Source of the DNA: Longispora fulva
GTDB lineage: Bacteria > Actinomycetota > Actinomycetes > Mycobacteriales > Micromonosporaceae
DNA length: 64,000 bases
NCBI RefSeq assembly: GCF_015751905.1
Contig: NZ_JADOUF010000001.1
Location: forward strand, 6,944,001 to 7,008,000
Direction: 5' to 3'
The notes under the pieces are model-generated. The model had not been told where the DNA came from. It was given only the letters and a program-made list of their open reading frames with translations, and searched no databases. The position numbers and the translations under genes are program-made. This document shows, in pieces, positions 25,125 through 33,611 of the stretch; positions within the stretch are counted from its first letter, which is position 1, and each line of letters begins with the position of its first letter.

Positions 25125-26095
25125 GTCCGCGCCGTCCTCAGCCGTCGCCACAGGGAGGTCAACCCGCCGGCGATGCCGTTGGGCAGGAACACGAGCACCA
25201 CGATCAGGGCGAGGCCGTAGACCACGATCTCGTAGCTGCCGCGCGCGTTGGGCAGCACCAGGGGGATGTACAGCTTCGACATCTCCGAGAGGGTGGTGAC
25301 CGCGAACGCGCCCAGCAGCGGGCCCCACACCGTGCGCAGTCCGCCGACCGTCGCGAAGATCAGCAGGTACACGGAGTTGAGGATGTGCAGCATGCCCGGG
25401 TCGACGGCGAGCTGCCAGTGCGCGTGCAGCGCCCCCGCCAGCCCGGCCAGGCCCCCGGCCAGGGTGAACGCCCACCGGCGCAGCGCGGAGATCGAGATCC
25501 CGCTCGCGGCCGTGGCGATCGGGCTGTCGCCCAGCGCCGTCAGGGCCCGGCCGATGTCGGAGCGCAGCAGCGCGTCGACGGCCAGGACCGCGAGGAAGAG
25601 GATGCCGGCGATGAAGTACCACATGGTGACGTTGTCGGAGAGGTCCAGCCCGAACGGGCGCATCGGCGGCAGACTGTTGATCCCGCCGTTCCCCCCGGTG
25701 ACCTCCAGCTGGTTGAGCAGGAAGCCGAGCGCGAGGCCGAACGCCAGGGTGGCCAGCGCCAGGTAGTGGCCCTGGGTGCGGAAGATGAACAGGCCGACGA
25801 GCCACGCGACCAGCGCGCCGAGGGCGACGCCGGCCAGGACCGAGAACAACACGCCCATGTGGTACTTCGTGGTCAGCAGCGCCGAGGTGTACGCCCCGAT
25901 CCCGTAGAACGCCGCCTGGCCCATCGACACCTGCCCGGCCCGGCCGGTGAGCGGCACGAGCCCGAGCGCGGCCAGCCCGAACAGCGCGATGAAGATCGCG
26001 GCGCTCATCGTGTAGAACGGCACCCGGGTGAACACGGCGGGCACGGCCAGCAGAATCCCGGCGAAAGCCGCGAATCCCAGAATCCGGTTCCTCAT
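25121..26095 (-). CDS. livM: Branched-chain amino acid ABC transporter, LivM-type permease
   Basis: A 324-residue permease with about nine membrane helices. GLVPLTGRAGQVSMGQAAFYGIGAYTSA is the family signature region near residues 45-72 and IGRALTALGDSPIATAASGI is the cytoplasmic coupling loop. ATG 26095 overlaps the LivH stop by 4 nt. Confidence 0.92.
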   Translation of the reverse strand: MRNRILGFAAFAGILLAVPAVFTRVPFYTMSAAIFIALFGLAALGLVPLTGRAGQVSMGQAAFYGIGAYTSALLTTKYHMGVLFSVLAGVALGALVAWLVGLFIFRTQGHYLALATLAFGLALGFLLNQLEVTGGNGGINSLPPMRPFGLDLSDNVTMWYFIAGILFLAVLAVDALLRSDIGRALTALGDSPIATAASGISISALRRWAFTLAGGLAGLAGALHAHWQLAVDPGMLHILNSVYLLIFATVGGLRTVWGPLLGAFAVTTLSEMSKLYIPLVLPNARGSYEIVVYGLALIVVLVFLPNGIAGGLTSLWRRLRTART

Positions 26096-26961
26096 ACCTT
26101 CACCACCGTCGCGCGGCGCAGCAGGCCGGTCGGCCGGAACAGGAGGACGGCCAGCAGCAACCCGAACCCGATCGTGTCCTTGTACGTGCTCCCGATGTAC
26201 CCGGCGATCATCGCCTCGGCCAGCCCGAACAGCAGCCCGCCGGCCACGGCGCCGGACGGCGAGCTCAGCCCGCCGAGCACCGCCGCGGCGAAGCCCTTGA
26301 GCCCGAGCGGCACCCCGACCATCGCGTCGAACTGCTGCAACGGGGTCAGCACGATCCCGCCCAGCGCGCCGAGCGCCGCGGCCAGCACGAACGCGAGCAG
26401 CGCCATCCGCCTGGGCGAGACGCCCATCAGCTGGACGGTCTCCCGGTCCATCGATGTGGCCCGCATCGCGGTGCCCATCGTCGTGCGGGTCAGGAACAGC
26501 CACATCGACAGGACGGCGACGGCGGTGGTCCCGGCACACCAGAGGTACTGCGAGTCGAGCAGCGCCCCGAACACCGACACCGTCCGGTTCGAGCTGAACC
26601 GGGCCGTCACGTGCGGGTCGGGCCCGAACGCCAGCAGCGCCGCGCCCTGCACCGTGATCGACGCGCCGATGGTGAGGATGATCAGCCGGTCGTGGGTCGC
26701 CTTGCGCGCCGGGGCGATGACCAGCAGGTTGATCAGCGCGCCGACGGCGGTGGTGACCCCGAGGGCGATCAACGCGGCCTCGACGGTGCCCATGTGTTCG
26801 GTGAGAACCGCGAACAGCACCCCGCCGAGCATCACGAAATCGCCCTGCGCGAAATTGATGACCCCGGTGACCTGGTAGACGAGCGCGATACCGAGTCCTA
26901 CCATCGCGTAGGTGGTTCCGGTCGCGAGTCCAATAAGGGCGTAATTAAGAAATTGTGCCAT
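26092..26961 (-). CDS. livH: Branched-chain amino acid ABC transporter, LivH-type permease
   Basis: A 289-residue permease with about eight helices. GLGIALVYQVTGVINFAQGDFVMLGG is the LivH signature near the N-terminus and GTAMRATSMDRETVQLMGV the coupling loop. ATG 26961 begins the conserved MAQFLNYALIGLATG; the frame is open upstream but non-conserved. It is the first gene of the livHMGF-receptor operon and is divergent from the conservon kinase. Confidence 0.92.
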   Translation of the reverse strand: MAQFLNYALIGLATGTTYAMVGLGIALVYQVTGVINFAQGDFVMLGGVLFAVLTEHMGTVEAALIALGVTTAVGALINLLVIAPARKATHDRLIILTIGASITVQGAALLAFGPDPHVTARFSSNRTVSVFGALLDSQYLWCAGTTAVAVLSMWLFLTRTTMGTAMRATSMDRETVQLMGVSPRRMALLAFVLAAALGALGGIVLTPLQQFDAMVGVPLGLKGFAAAVLGGLSSPSGAVAGGLLFGLAEAMIAGYIGSTYKDTIGFGLLLAVLLFRPTGLLRRATVVKV

Positions 26962-27266
26962 TTGTCCCACCGGGAGAAAGATCACCAAACCTCGGCCATC
27001 CTGTCGGCACACCTCCCCGCCAGTCAAGGGAACGCCCAAATAGCGCCATCCTCGCCTGTTCTCCACTCACTGACTGTCGGCAAACGGACACGTTGTGCGA
27101 TCGATCGGGCCAATGATGATGGGGAATAGACGCACAGGCCGGCAAAGTGGACCGAGGGCCCCTTTCTCTTTGCCACAGACCGTGATGGAATCTCGGGGGC
27201 TCGACAATCGTGAAGACGTGAAGAAGAGTCGAGTACGTCGAGCACCGCGTCGGGAGGACGTCTGTT
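26962..27266. other. Divergent intergenic region between livH and the conservon
   Basis: 305 bp without a credible gene. It must hold promoters for the liv operon and the conservon. The GC content falls in parts (near 27110-27180). No confident -35/-10 pair or operator was found. Confidence 0.5.
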
Positions 27267-30200
27267 GTGAGCACGCCGACCACCAAGGCGACGGTCTCCG
27301 CGCCCCGTCGTGGCCGTTTTCCCCGGCTTCGCGACTTTCGGGTGCGTTCCAAGCTCGGGTTGATCCTCGCCGTCCCGATCACGGCGATCATCACCCTTTC
27401 GGCGATCAGCCTCGTCGACGCGAGTCAGCGCGAGGGTGTCGCTGACAACGTCAACTCGCTCGCCCGGCTGAGCGGCAACGCGTCCGATCTCGTCCACCAC
27501 CTGCAGAGCGAGCGCACCGCCGCCGTGAACCTGCTCGCGGGTCTCAGCGACGTGCCCTCCTACGTCGCCCAGCACAACGGCACCGACGTCGCCGTGAACG
27601 ACTACAAGAACGTGCGCAACTCCCTCACCGGCGTCGGCGCGGCCGTCGACGGCAAGCTCAAGCCGATCGACGACAGCCTCGGCCGCCTCAAGGACCTGCG
27701 GCAGGAGGTGGCCCCGCCTCCGAAGGAGACCGCCGGCAAGAGCATCGACCGGATCTCCCTCGGCGCGGCCGTCTTCCGGTACGACGTGCTGATCGACAAC
27801 CTCCTCGGCTTCCGCGACACGGTGTGGCAGACGAGCGACGACCCGGGCGTGACCGACGAGGTCCGCGCTTCGGCGGCGTTCTCCCGCGCGAAGGAGTACG
27901 CGGCCCAGGAGCAGACGGTCGTCCTCGGTTTCGGGACGAAGGCCTCGCCGGCCCAGTTCCGGGCGTACCAGATCGCGACCGCCGGCCAGCAGGAGGCGCT
28001 CCGCGAGTTCTACAACGCCGCGACCCCCAGCCAACGCATGGTCGTCGAGACCCTGGTCCGGGGCCCCGCTGTGCAGGACGTCGAGCGGATGGAATCGCAG
28101 ATCAACGAGGCGATGTCCGTCAGTGACCGCCCCGTCGCCCCTGGTGACTGGGTCCGCGCCACGGTCGGCAAGCTCGAACAGATGCGCGCCGCCGAGTCCC
28201 AACTCGACGACCTCGCCGCCGCCAGCGCCACCGACGCCCTCAACACCGTGCGCCGCCAGGTGATCACCGAGTCGGCCCTGGTCCTCGCGACCCTGCTGCT
28301 CGCCGTCGTGCTCACCCTCGTCGTCGCCCGGTCCATGGTCCGCTCGCTGCGCCAACTCCGTGAGGCCGCGATCGGCGTGGCGTACGAGGGCCTGCCCAAG
28401 GCCGTCGCCCGACTCCGGGACCCCGAGGTCGCCGGCGAGGCCAACCCGGAGACGATCGCCGCCCAGCTCGACGACCCGCTGCCTGTGCGCGGCCGCGACG
28501 AGTTCGGCCAGGTCGCCCAGGCCTTCAACGTGGTCCACCGCGAGGCCGTCCGCATCGCCGCCGAGCAGGCCGTGCTCCGCGCGAACGTCTCCACGATGTT
28601 CGTCAACCTGGCCCGCCGGTCCCAGATCCTGGTCGACCGGCTGATCGGCCACCTCGACCGCCTGGAGAAGGGCGAGGAGGACCCGGACCGGCTGGCAGCG
28701 CTCTTCCAGCTCGACCACCTGGCCACCCGAATGCGCCGGAACGACGAGAACCTGCTCGTCCTCGCCGGCGCCGACTCCACGCGTATCCAGCGCGACCCGG
28801 CCCCGCTGGGCGACGTGCTCCGCGCCGCCCAGTCCGAGGTCGAGCACTACACCCGGATCGAGTTCGGCGTCATCGAGCGCGACATCGAGATCGCGCCGCA
28901 CGCCGTCAACGACCTCGTGCACCTCGTCGCCGAGCTGTTCGACAACGCCACGGCGTTCTCGCCGCCGGACACCGCCGTCGTCGTGGACGCCCGGCGGGTC
29001 GGGGAGCGGGCCATCCTCCAGGTCGAGGACCGGGGCATCGGCATCTCCGCCGAGCAGCTCGCGTCCCTCAACGACCGGCTGGCCAACCCGCCCATGGTCG
29101 ACGTCGCCGTGTCCCGGATGATGGGCCTCGTCGTGGTCGCCCGGCTGGGCAACCGGCACGCCGTCCGGGTCGAGCTCCAGCCGGCCAGGGAGCGGGGCAT
29201 CATCGCCCAGGTCCTGCTGCCCGCGGAGGTGCTCGCCGGCGGGCGCGGGAACACCCGCAACACCCAGTCGGCGCTGCCCCCGACCGCCGCGCCGCTCGCC
29301 CTGGACAGCGCGCCGGCCCGGGCCAACACCGGGTCCATGTTCGCCACCAACGCGGCCCCCGCGCCCACGCCCGGAGCCAACGGCACCCCGGTCAACGGCG
29401 CGACCATCGCCGCGGCCCTCGCCGGCGGGCGCACCGAGCTGCCCGGGCGCGACACCGGCGGCTTCGCGACCACCCCGCCGCCGTCGGGTCCGCCGCAGGG
29501 CGGGGCCGCGCGTCCCGTCCCGGCCTGGCACGACCTGACCGGCGCCGGCCCGGCCATCGAGGACCGCCCGGCGGCCGCCCCGGTACCGGCACCGGCCGGT
29601 GAGATCGACCAGACCACCGGCCGGCTCCCGGTCCGCCGACCCGGCGCGACCGTGGACGCGTCGGGGGAGTTCCCCGCCGTGCAGTCCCCGACCACCGCGC
29701 TGCCCACCGTGAGCCCGGCCGTCGGCGCGCTCGTGCCGGCCTCCCGGCCCGGCGTGCCGTCCGACGACATCGTCGAGGCGGAGATCGTCGAGGACGAGCC
29801 GGTCGCCAAGGGGATCCCGCGCCAGCTGCCGTCCTCGCCGGAGGTGCCGCCGCCCGCCGACCAGCCGACCGGGCTGCTCGGGCTCGTCGCGCCGCCGGTG
29901 CCCCCGACCGTCTCGCCGTACGCGCCGTCCGCCCCGCCCGGGCAGAACCGGCCCGACGTCACCTTCGAGATGCCGACCGTGGACCCGGCGGAGGCCCCGC
30001 CGACGTTCTCCGGCTTCGAGCCCAAGCCCGCCCAGGGCGACGTCCCGGCCGATCCGCCGCGGCAGGTCTCCGGGAGCACCGATTCCGCGGTGACCGGGAT
30101 GCTGCCGACCGTGGCCGCGCCCGGCCCGCGCACCGGCGGCCACCCGGTAGTGCCGGCTCCCGACCAGGCGACCGGTGCGATGCCGGTCGTGCGGCCGGGA

Positions 30201-31535
30201 CGGCACTCGGGGGCGTTCCCGACCGTGCCGGCTCCGACGGACGTTCCGGGAGCTTCGACGGGTACGGCCGCCAGGGCCGCCGAGCAGGCTCAGCCCGGCC
30301 AGGTTTCGTCCGGCTCGGCCCAGTCGGGTGCGGCTCAGGCCGGCCAGGCTCAGTCGGGGGCCGCCCAGAATGGGGCCGCTCAGACCGGCTCGGGTCCGGC
30401 CGCTTCGGGCCAGCCCGGATCGACTGATTCTCCGGGTGGGCCGGTTGTCGCCGGATTCTCCCCGGGTCAGAGCCAGTCCGGTTCCTTCCCGACCCAGGCC
30501 CAGCCCGGTACGGCCCCGGGTCAGGCCCAGTCCGGTTCGGCCCCGGGTCAGAGCCAGTCCGGATCGTTCCCGGCCCAGGGGCAGACTGGTTCCTTCCCGG
30601 CCCAGACTCCGGCCGGCGCTTCCGCGCAGCAGGGATCGACGCCGGCCGCCGAGACGTCGACCCAGGCCGCCGCGAGTTCCGCCCCGGCCGACACCGAGCC
30701 GCTGAAGGCCTCCGAGCCCACGACCGCCGGAGCCCAGGGCGTCACGGACACCGGTGCGCCGGCTGCCGCCACGCCGACTGCGGGATCCGACCCGGCCGCT
30801 CAGCCCCAGGCCGCCCCGGCCACTCCGGCCACCCCGGCTGACGCGCTCAGCGCCGCCCTGCCGGTCGAGGACGACGCCGAGGAACTCCTGATCTTCCGGG
30901 AGATGGAGTCGGCCTGGTTCACCACCGGCCATGACGTGCCTGAGCTGCACAGCGAGCCCGAACCGTGGTCGTTCGGGGCTGACACTCCGGGGGCCGAATC
31001 GACTCCGTCCGATGCTGAGGCGGTGACCTCGGGGCCGGATCCGGCTACGGTGGTCGCACCGCTATCAGTACAGGAGGCGCCCGTGGTTGCGGAGCACACC
31101 CCACCGCCGACCCGGATCAGCACGCCTGTGGAGACCTCGGCCCCGGTCCCGACCCCGGCTCCGCGCCGGGTCAGCCCCGCCCCGCCGCCGTCCGCCGACG
31201 AGCGGTGGCAGACCGCCGCCGACCGTGGCTGGCAGGCAGCGTCGGCAGCGTCCGCGCCGGCGACGGGCGGCACGACGGGTACAGGGCTCCCGCGCCGGGT
31301 CCCGATGGCGCAGCTCGTGCCCGGTGGCGTGGCCGCCGGGAGCAACGTCACGGACAAGCGGAACCCCGAGGCGGTCCGGGGCCTGCTCTCCGCGTACCAC
31401 CGCGGCGTGCAGCGCGGGCGGCAGCGTCCCGGCGGCGAGGGCGACGCGCCCGCGCCCGGCGACGAGCCCGGCCAGCAGAAGACGACTACCCCTCAGCACA
31501 CCCAGAACGGCCCAAGCAAGGAGCAGAAGGCATGA
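27267..31535 (+). CDS. CvnA-type sensor kinase-like protein with NIT domain and very long tail
   Basis: First gene of a conservon. The 1422-residue membrane protein has TM1 (about 30-50), an extracellular nitrate/nitrite-sensing-type helical domain (about 55-330), TM2 (336-355), a HAMP-like linker, a degenerate dimerisation helix ([20 protein letters not shown]) and a HATPase domain ([39 protein letters not shown]). Then comes a Pro/Gln/Gly/Ser-rich region of about 540 residues. The end carries ELLIF...SAWFT and [15 protein letters not shown]. Conservon kinases usually lack a partner response regulator and work with the next three gene products. GTG 27267 follows GGGAGG. Confidence 0.9.
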   Translation: MSTPTTKATVSAPRRGRFPRLRDFRVRSKLGLILAVPITAIITLSAISLVDASQREGVADNVNSLARLSGNASDLVHHLQSERTAAVNLLAGLSDVPSYVAQHNGTDVAVNDYKNVRNSLTGVGAAVDGKLKPIDDSLGRLKDLRQEVAPPPKETAGKSIDRISLGAAVFRYDVLIDNLLGFRDTVWQTSDDPGVTDEVRASAAFSRAKEYAAQEQTVVLGFGTKASPAQFRAYQIATAGQQEALREFYNAATPSQRMVVETLVRGPAVQDVERMESQINEAMSVSDRPVAPGDWVRATVGKLEQMRAAESQLDDLAAASATDALNTVRRQVITESALVLATLLLAVVLTLVVARSMVRSLRQLREAAIGVAYEGLPKAVARLRDPEVAGEANPETIAAQLDDPLPVRGRDEFGQVAQAFNVVHREAVRIAAEQAVLRANVSTMFVNLARRSQILVDRLIGHLDRLEKGEEDPDRLAALFQLDHLATRMRRNDENLLVLAGADSTRIQRDPAPLGDVLRAAQSEVEHYTRIEFGVIERDIEIAPHAVNDLVHLVAELFDNATAFSPPDTAVVVDARRVGERAILQVEDRGIGISAEQLASLNDRLANPPMVDVAVSRMMGLVVVARLGNRHAVRVELQPARERGIIAQVLLPAEVLAGGRGNTRNTQSALPPTAAPLALDSAPARANTGSMFATNAAPAPTPGANGTPVNGATIAAALAGGRTELPGRDTGGFATTPPPSGPPQGGAARPVPAWHDLTGAGPAIEDRPAAAPVPAPAGEIDQTTGRLPVRRPGATVDASGEFPAVQSPTTALPTVSPAVGALVPASRPGVPSDDIVEAEIVEDEPVAKGIPRQLPSSPEVPPPADQPTGLLGLVAPPVPPTVSPYAPSAPPGQNRPDVTFEMPTVDPAEAPPTFSGFEPKPAQGDVPADPPRQVSGSTDSAVTGMLPTVAAPGPRTGGHPVVPAPDQATGAMPVVRPGRHSGAFPTVPAPTDVPGASTGTAARAAEQAQPGQVSSGSAQSGAAQAGQAQSGAAQNGAAQTGSGPAASGQPGSTDSPGGPVVAGFSPGQSQSGSFPTQAQPGTAPGQAQSGSAPGQSQSGSFPAQGQTGSFPAQTPAGASAQQGSTPAAETSTQAAASSAPADTEPLKASEPTTAGAQGVTDTGAPAAATPTAGSDPAAQPQAAPATPATPADALSAALPVEDDAEELLIFREMESAWFTTGHDVPELHSEPEPWSFGADTPGAESTPSDAEAVTSGPDPATVVAPLSVQEAPVVAEHTPPPTRISTPVETSAPVPTPAPRRVSPAPPPSADERWQTAADRGWQAASAASAPATGGTTGTGLPRRVPMAQLVPGGVAAGSNVTDKRNPEAVRGLLSAYHRGVQRGRQRPGGEGDAPAPGDEPGQQKTTTPQHTQNGPSKEQKA
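30460..30610 (+). repeat. Imperfect Gln/Ser/Gly repeats in the CvnA linker
   Basis: The code for [10 protein letters not shown]-like units recurs about five times with exchanges ([35 protein letters not shown]). It is an extended low-complexity region likely to vary in length between strains. Confidence 0.7.
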
Positions 31536-31945
31536 CATCCCAGATGGGAATCCAGGATCTCAGTTGGCTCCTCGCGAGCTTCGCCGACCGGGTGCCCGGC
31601 GTGGCACACGCTGTGGCGGTGTCCGCGGACGGGCTGCTCCTCGCGGCCTCGCGGGACCTGCCCCGGGACCGCGCCGACCAGCTCGCGGCGATCGCCTCGG
31701 GTCTGGTCAGTCTGACCCAGGGAGCGGCCCGCTGCTTCGAGGGCGGAGCCGTTCTGCAGACGGTGGTAGAGATGGATAACGGGTTCCTGTTCCTGATGTC
31801 GATCTCGGACGGTTCGTCGTTCGCGGTCCTCGCGGCGCGTTCCTGCGACGTCGGTCAGGTCGGGTACGAGATGGCGCTGCTCGTGGACCGGGTCGGCGAG
31901 GCTCTCACGCCTCCGCCGCGCCCGACCGCGTCAGCACTGAACTGA
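31532..31945 (+). CDS. CvnB-type roadblock/LC7 protein
   Basis: A 137-residue protein of the roadblock/LC7 (MglB-like) superfamily. The fold runs from [34 protein letters not shown] through the [18 protein letters not shown] helix to the final [12 protein letters not shown] helix. In conservons it binds the kinase and the CvnD GTPase. Its ATG overlaps the kinase stop (ATGA), giving coupled translation with the C-terminal tail that it may bind. A second roadblock gene occurs at 33222. Confidence 0.9.
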   Translation: MTSQMGIQDLSWLLASFADRVPGVAHAVAVSADGLLLAASRDLPRDRADQLAAIASGLVSLTQGAARCFEGGAVLQTVVEMDNGFLFLMSISDGSSFAVLAARSCDVGQVGYEMALLVDRVGEALTPPPRPTASALN

Positions 31946-31975
31946 TGTCCGACGGAGTCGGGGGAGTGAGGCAAC

Positions 31976-32341
31976 ATGGCTGAGCGTGATGAGCCGACCG
32001 GAGCACTGGTCAGGCCGTACGCTGTCACCCGTGGCCGCACCAGGCCCCGGCTGGATATCGCGCTGGAGGCACTCGTCGAGACCACGGACCGTGGTCGACG
32101 CGAGGGCCTCGTCTTCGGCAGCGAGAAGCAGCACATCGCCGGGCTCTGCACCGGACGACTGCAGTCCCTGGCGGAGATCTCCGCCAGAATGGCGCTGCCC
32201 CTGGGCGTCACACGCGTTCTGGTCGCGGACATGGCGACCGATGGATTGGTTGCGGTGCACGCGCCCTCCGGAATAGATGCCAACGGCGGAGTGGGCACAG
32301 ATTTGCTGGAGCGAGTTTTGAGTGGACTTCGGAGGCTGTGA
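31976..32341 (+). CDS. CvnC-type DUF742 protein
   Basis: A 121-residue DUF742 protein. RPYAVTRGRTRP at the start and the winged-helix-like LTGRLQSLAEISARMALPLGVTRVLVADM-type middle are typical. It is the third partner in conservon complexes and is believed to associate with the membrane-bound kinase complex. The gene begins 30 nt after cvnB and ends 1 nt before the GTPase start. Confidence 0.9.
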   Translation: MAERDEPTGALVRPYAVTRGRTRPRLDIALEALVETTDRGRREGLVFGSEKQHIAGLCTGRLQSLAEISARMALPLGVTRVLVADMATDGLVAVHAPSGIDANGGVGTDLLERVLSGLRRL

Positions 32342-32342
32342 C

Positions 32343-32948
32343 GTGACGTACGAGAATGCGGCGTACGACGCTTCGGCCGCCCAGAGAGTGACCTCCGCGA
32401 AGATCGTGATCGCGGGCGGTTTCGGCGTCGGCAAGACCACGCTGGTGGGCTCGGTTTCGGAGATCACCCCGCTGACCACCGAGGCGATCATGACCTCGGC
32501 CAGCGTGGGCGTCGACGACAACAAGGACGTGCCCGGCAAGACGACCACGACCGTGGCCATGGACTTCGGCCGGATCACCATCGACAGGGATCTCATCCTG
32601 TACCTGTTCGGCACCCCCGGCCAGACCCGGTTCTGGTTCATGTGGGACGAGCTGGTGCGCGGTGCGATCGGTGCCGTGGTGCTCGTGGACACCCGACGGC
32701 TCGCAGACTGCTTCGCGGCCATCGACTTCTTCGAGCACCGCCGGCTGCCGTACCTGATCGCGGTGAACTGTTTCGACGGCCAGAACTTCCACGAGCTCCA
32801 GGACGTCCGCGAGGCCCTGGCGATCCCGGACGACATTCCGGTGATCTCCACGGACGCGCGGAGCCGGGAGTCCACGAAGCAGACCCTGATCACCCTGGTC
32901 GAGTACGTGCTGTCGATGCGCAAGCCGCGCGCCGGCGCACCGGTCTGA
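32343..32948 (+). CDS. CvnD-type small GTPase
   Basis: A 201-residue GTPase of the conservon/MglA-like group. P-loop GGFGVGKTT, the switch-2 region LFGTPGQTRFWFMWDEL (Gln after the DxxG-equivalent), and NCFDGQNFH in place of NKxD are visible. GTG 32343 has GGAGG 7 nt upstream; earlier in-frame GTG 32322 lies within the DUF742 gene. It is the output partner of the kinase-roadblock-DUF742 complex. A strong terminator follows, so the four genes form one operon. Confidence 0.9.
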   Translation: MTYENAAYDASAAQRVTSAKIVIAGGFGVGKTTLVGSVSEITPLTTEAIMTSASVGVDDNKDVPGKTTTTVAMDFGRITIDRDLILYLFGTPGQTRFWFMWDELVRGAIGAVVLVDTRRLADCFAAIDFFEHRRLPYLIAVNCFDGQNFHELQDVREALAIPDDIPVISTDARSRESTKQTLITLVEYVLSMRKPRAGAPV

Positions 32949-32960
32949 CCCGAACACCGC

Positions 32961-32993
32961 GAACGCCCCGGACTCGCTGAGTCCGGGGCGTTC
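32961..32993. terminator. Terminator of the conservon operon
   Basis: Perfect 15-bp stem (GAACGCCCCGGACTC at 32961-32975 with 32979-32993, loop GCT), starting 12 nt after the GTPase stop. Confidence 0.85.
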
Positions 32994-33084
32994 GTCGTCC
33001 ACGGTGGTCGGCCACCGGGTGCGCACCAGGCCGCAGATTCCTGCACGGCGACGGCCGCGGGCGCACCTGGCGCATGACACCTGC

Positions 33085-33195
33085 CGGGCAGCGGCGGAGA
33101 TGCCAGGAGGCCGCCGGGCAGAGGCGGAAAGGCTGCCGGCAGAGGCGGAGAGATGCCCGGGAGGCCGCCGGGCACGGCGGACGTGCCGCAGCCGA
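33085..33195. repeat. Degenerate GC-rich tandem repeats in a gene-free stretch
   Basis: Between the conservon terminator and the convergent roadblock gene, variants of GGAGGCCGCCGGGCA and GGCAGAGGCGGA recur four to five times. No frame here looks coding; it is a decayed or low-complexity spacer. Confidence 0.5.
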
Positions 33196-33221
33196 GAACG
33201 CCGGGCGCGGGACCGTCCGGC

Positions 33222-33605
33222 CTAGAGCAGCGTCACCAGCAACGGCCGGACCCGGTCCACGAACAACCCGACCTCATATCCGAGCCGTTCCCGGTCGGCA
33301 TCGCTGTTCGCCAGCATGGTCAGCCCGACCCGGGCCGCGACCGGAGCCGCCAGCACGAGCCCCATCTGCATCTCGACGATCACCTGGTGCGGCGCGCCGA
33401 AACCCATCACCTGACCGGCGCCGCTGGCGATGCTCAGCAGCCCGGCCCCGATGCCGGCGAGCTGCTCGGCGCGGTCGGTCGGCAGCCCGGGCGACACGGC
33501 CACGGGAATGCCCTCAACGGAGGCCAGGACGGCATGGGTCAGCCCTGGGGTGTCGGTGACGAGCGTGCCCAGCAGTGAGCCCATGCTGCTCGCGTAGAAA
33601 TCCAC
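33222..33605 (-). CDS. Second roadblock/LC7 protein
   Basis: A 127-residue roadblock/LC7 protein (GLTHAVLASVEGIPVAVSPGLP; AEQLAGIGAGLLSIASGAGQVMG; GYEVGLFVDRVRPLL), clearly the same fold as the conservon roadblock protein at 31532 but divergent. It starts 6 nt after the large IS110-like-domain protein on the same strand, which mirrors the kinase-roadblock order of the conservon. GTG 33605 was chosen; ATG 33584 is an alternative. It probably binds the tail of its upstream partner. Confidence 0.87.
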   Translation of the reverse strand: MDFYASSMGSLLGTLVTDTPGLTHAVLASVEGIPVAVSPGLPTDRAEQLAGIGAGLLSIASGAGQVMGFGAPHQVIVEMQMGLVLAAPVAARVGLTMLANSDADRERLGYEVGLFVDRVRPLLVTLL

Positions 33606-33611
33606 TTCCGC

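Noticed and set aside
27024-30950. A 1308-codon open frame on the minus strand
   Set aside because: It is the antisense of the conservon kinase gene. High GC at third positions keeps the opposite frame open; its sequence is low-complexity Arg/Gly/His with no domain.
33004-33225. 73-codon Arg-rich frame after the conservon
   Set aside because: Formed by the GC-rich degenerate repeats, with no start signal and no coding bias.
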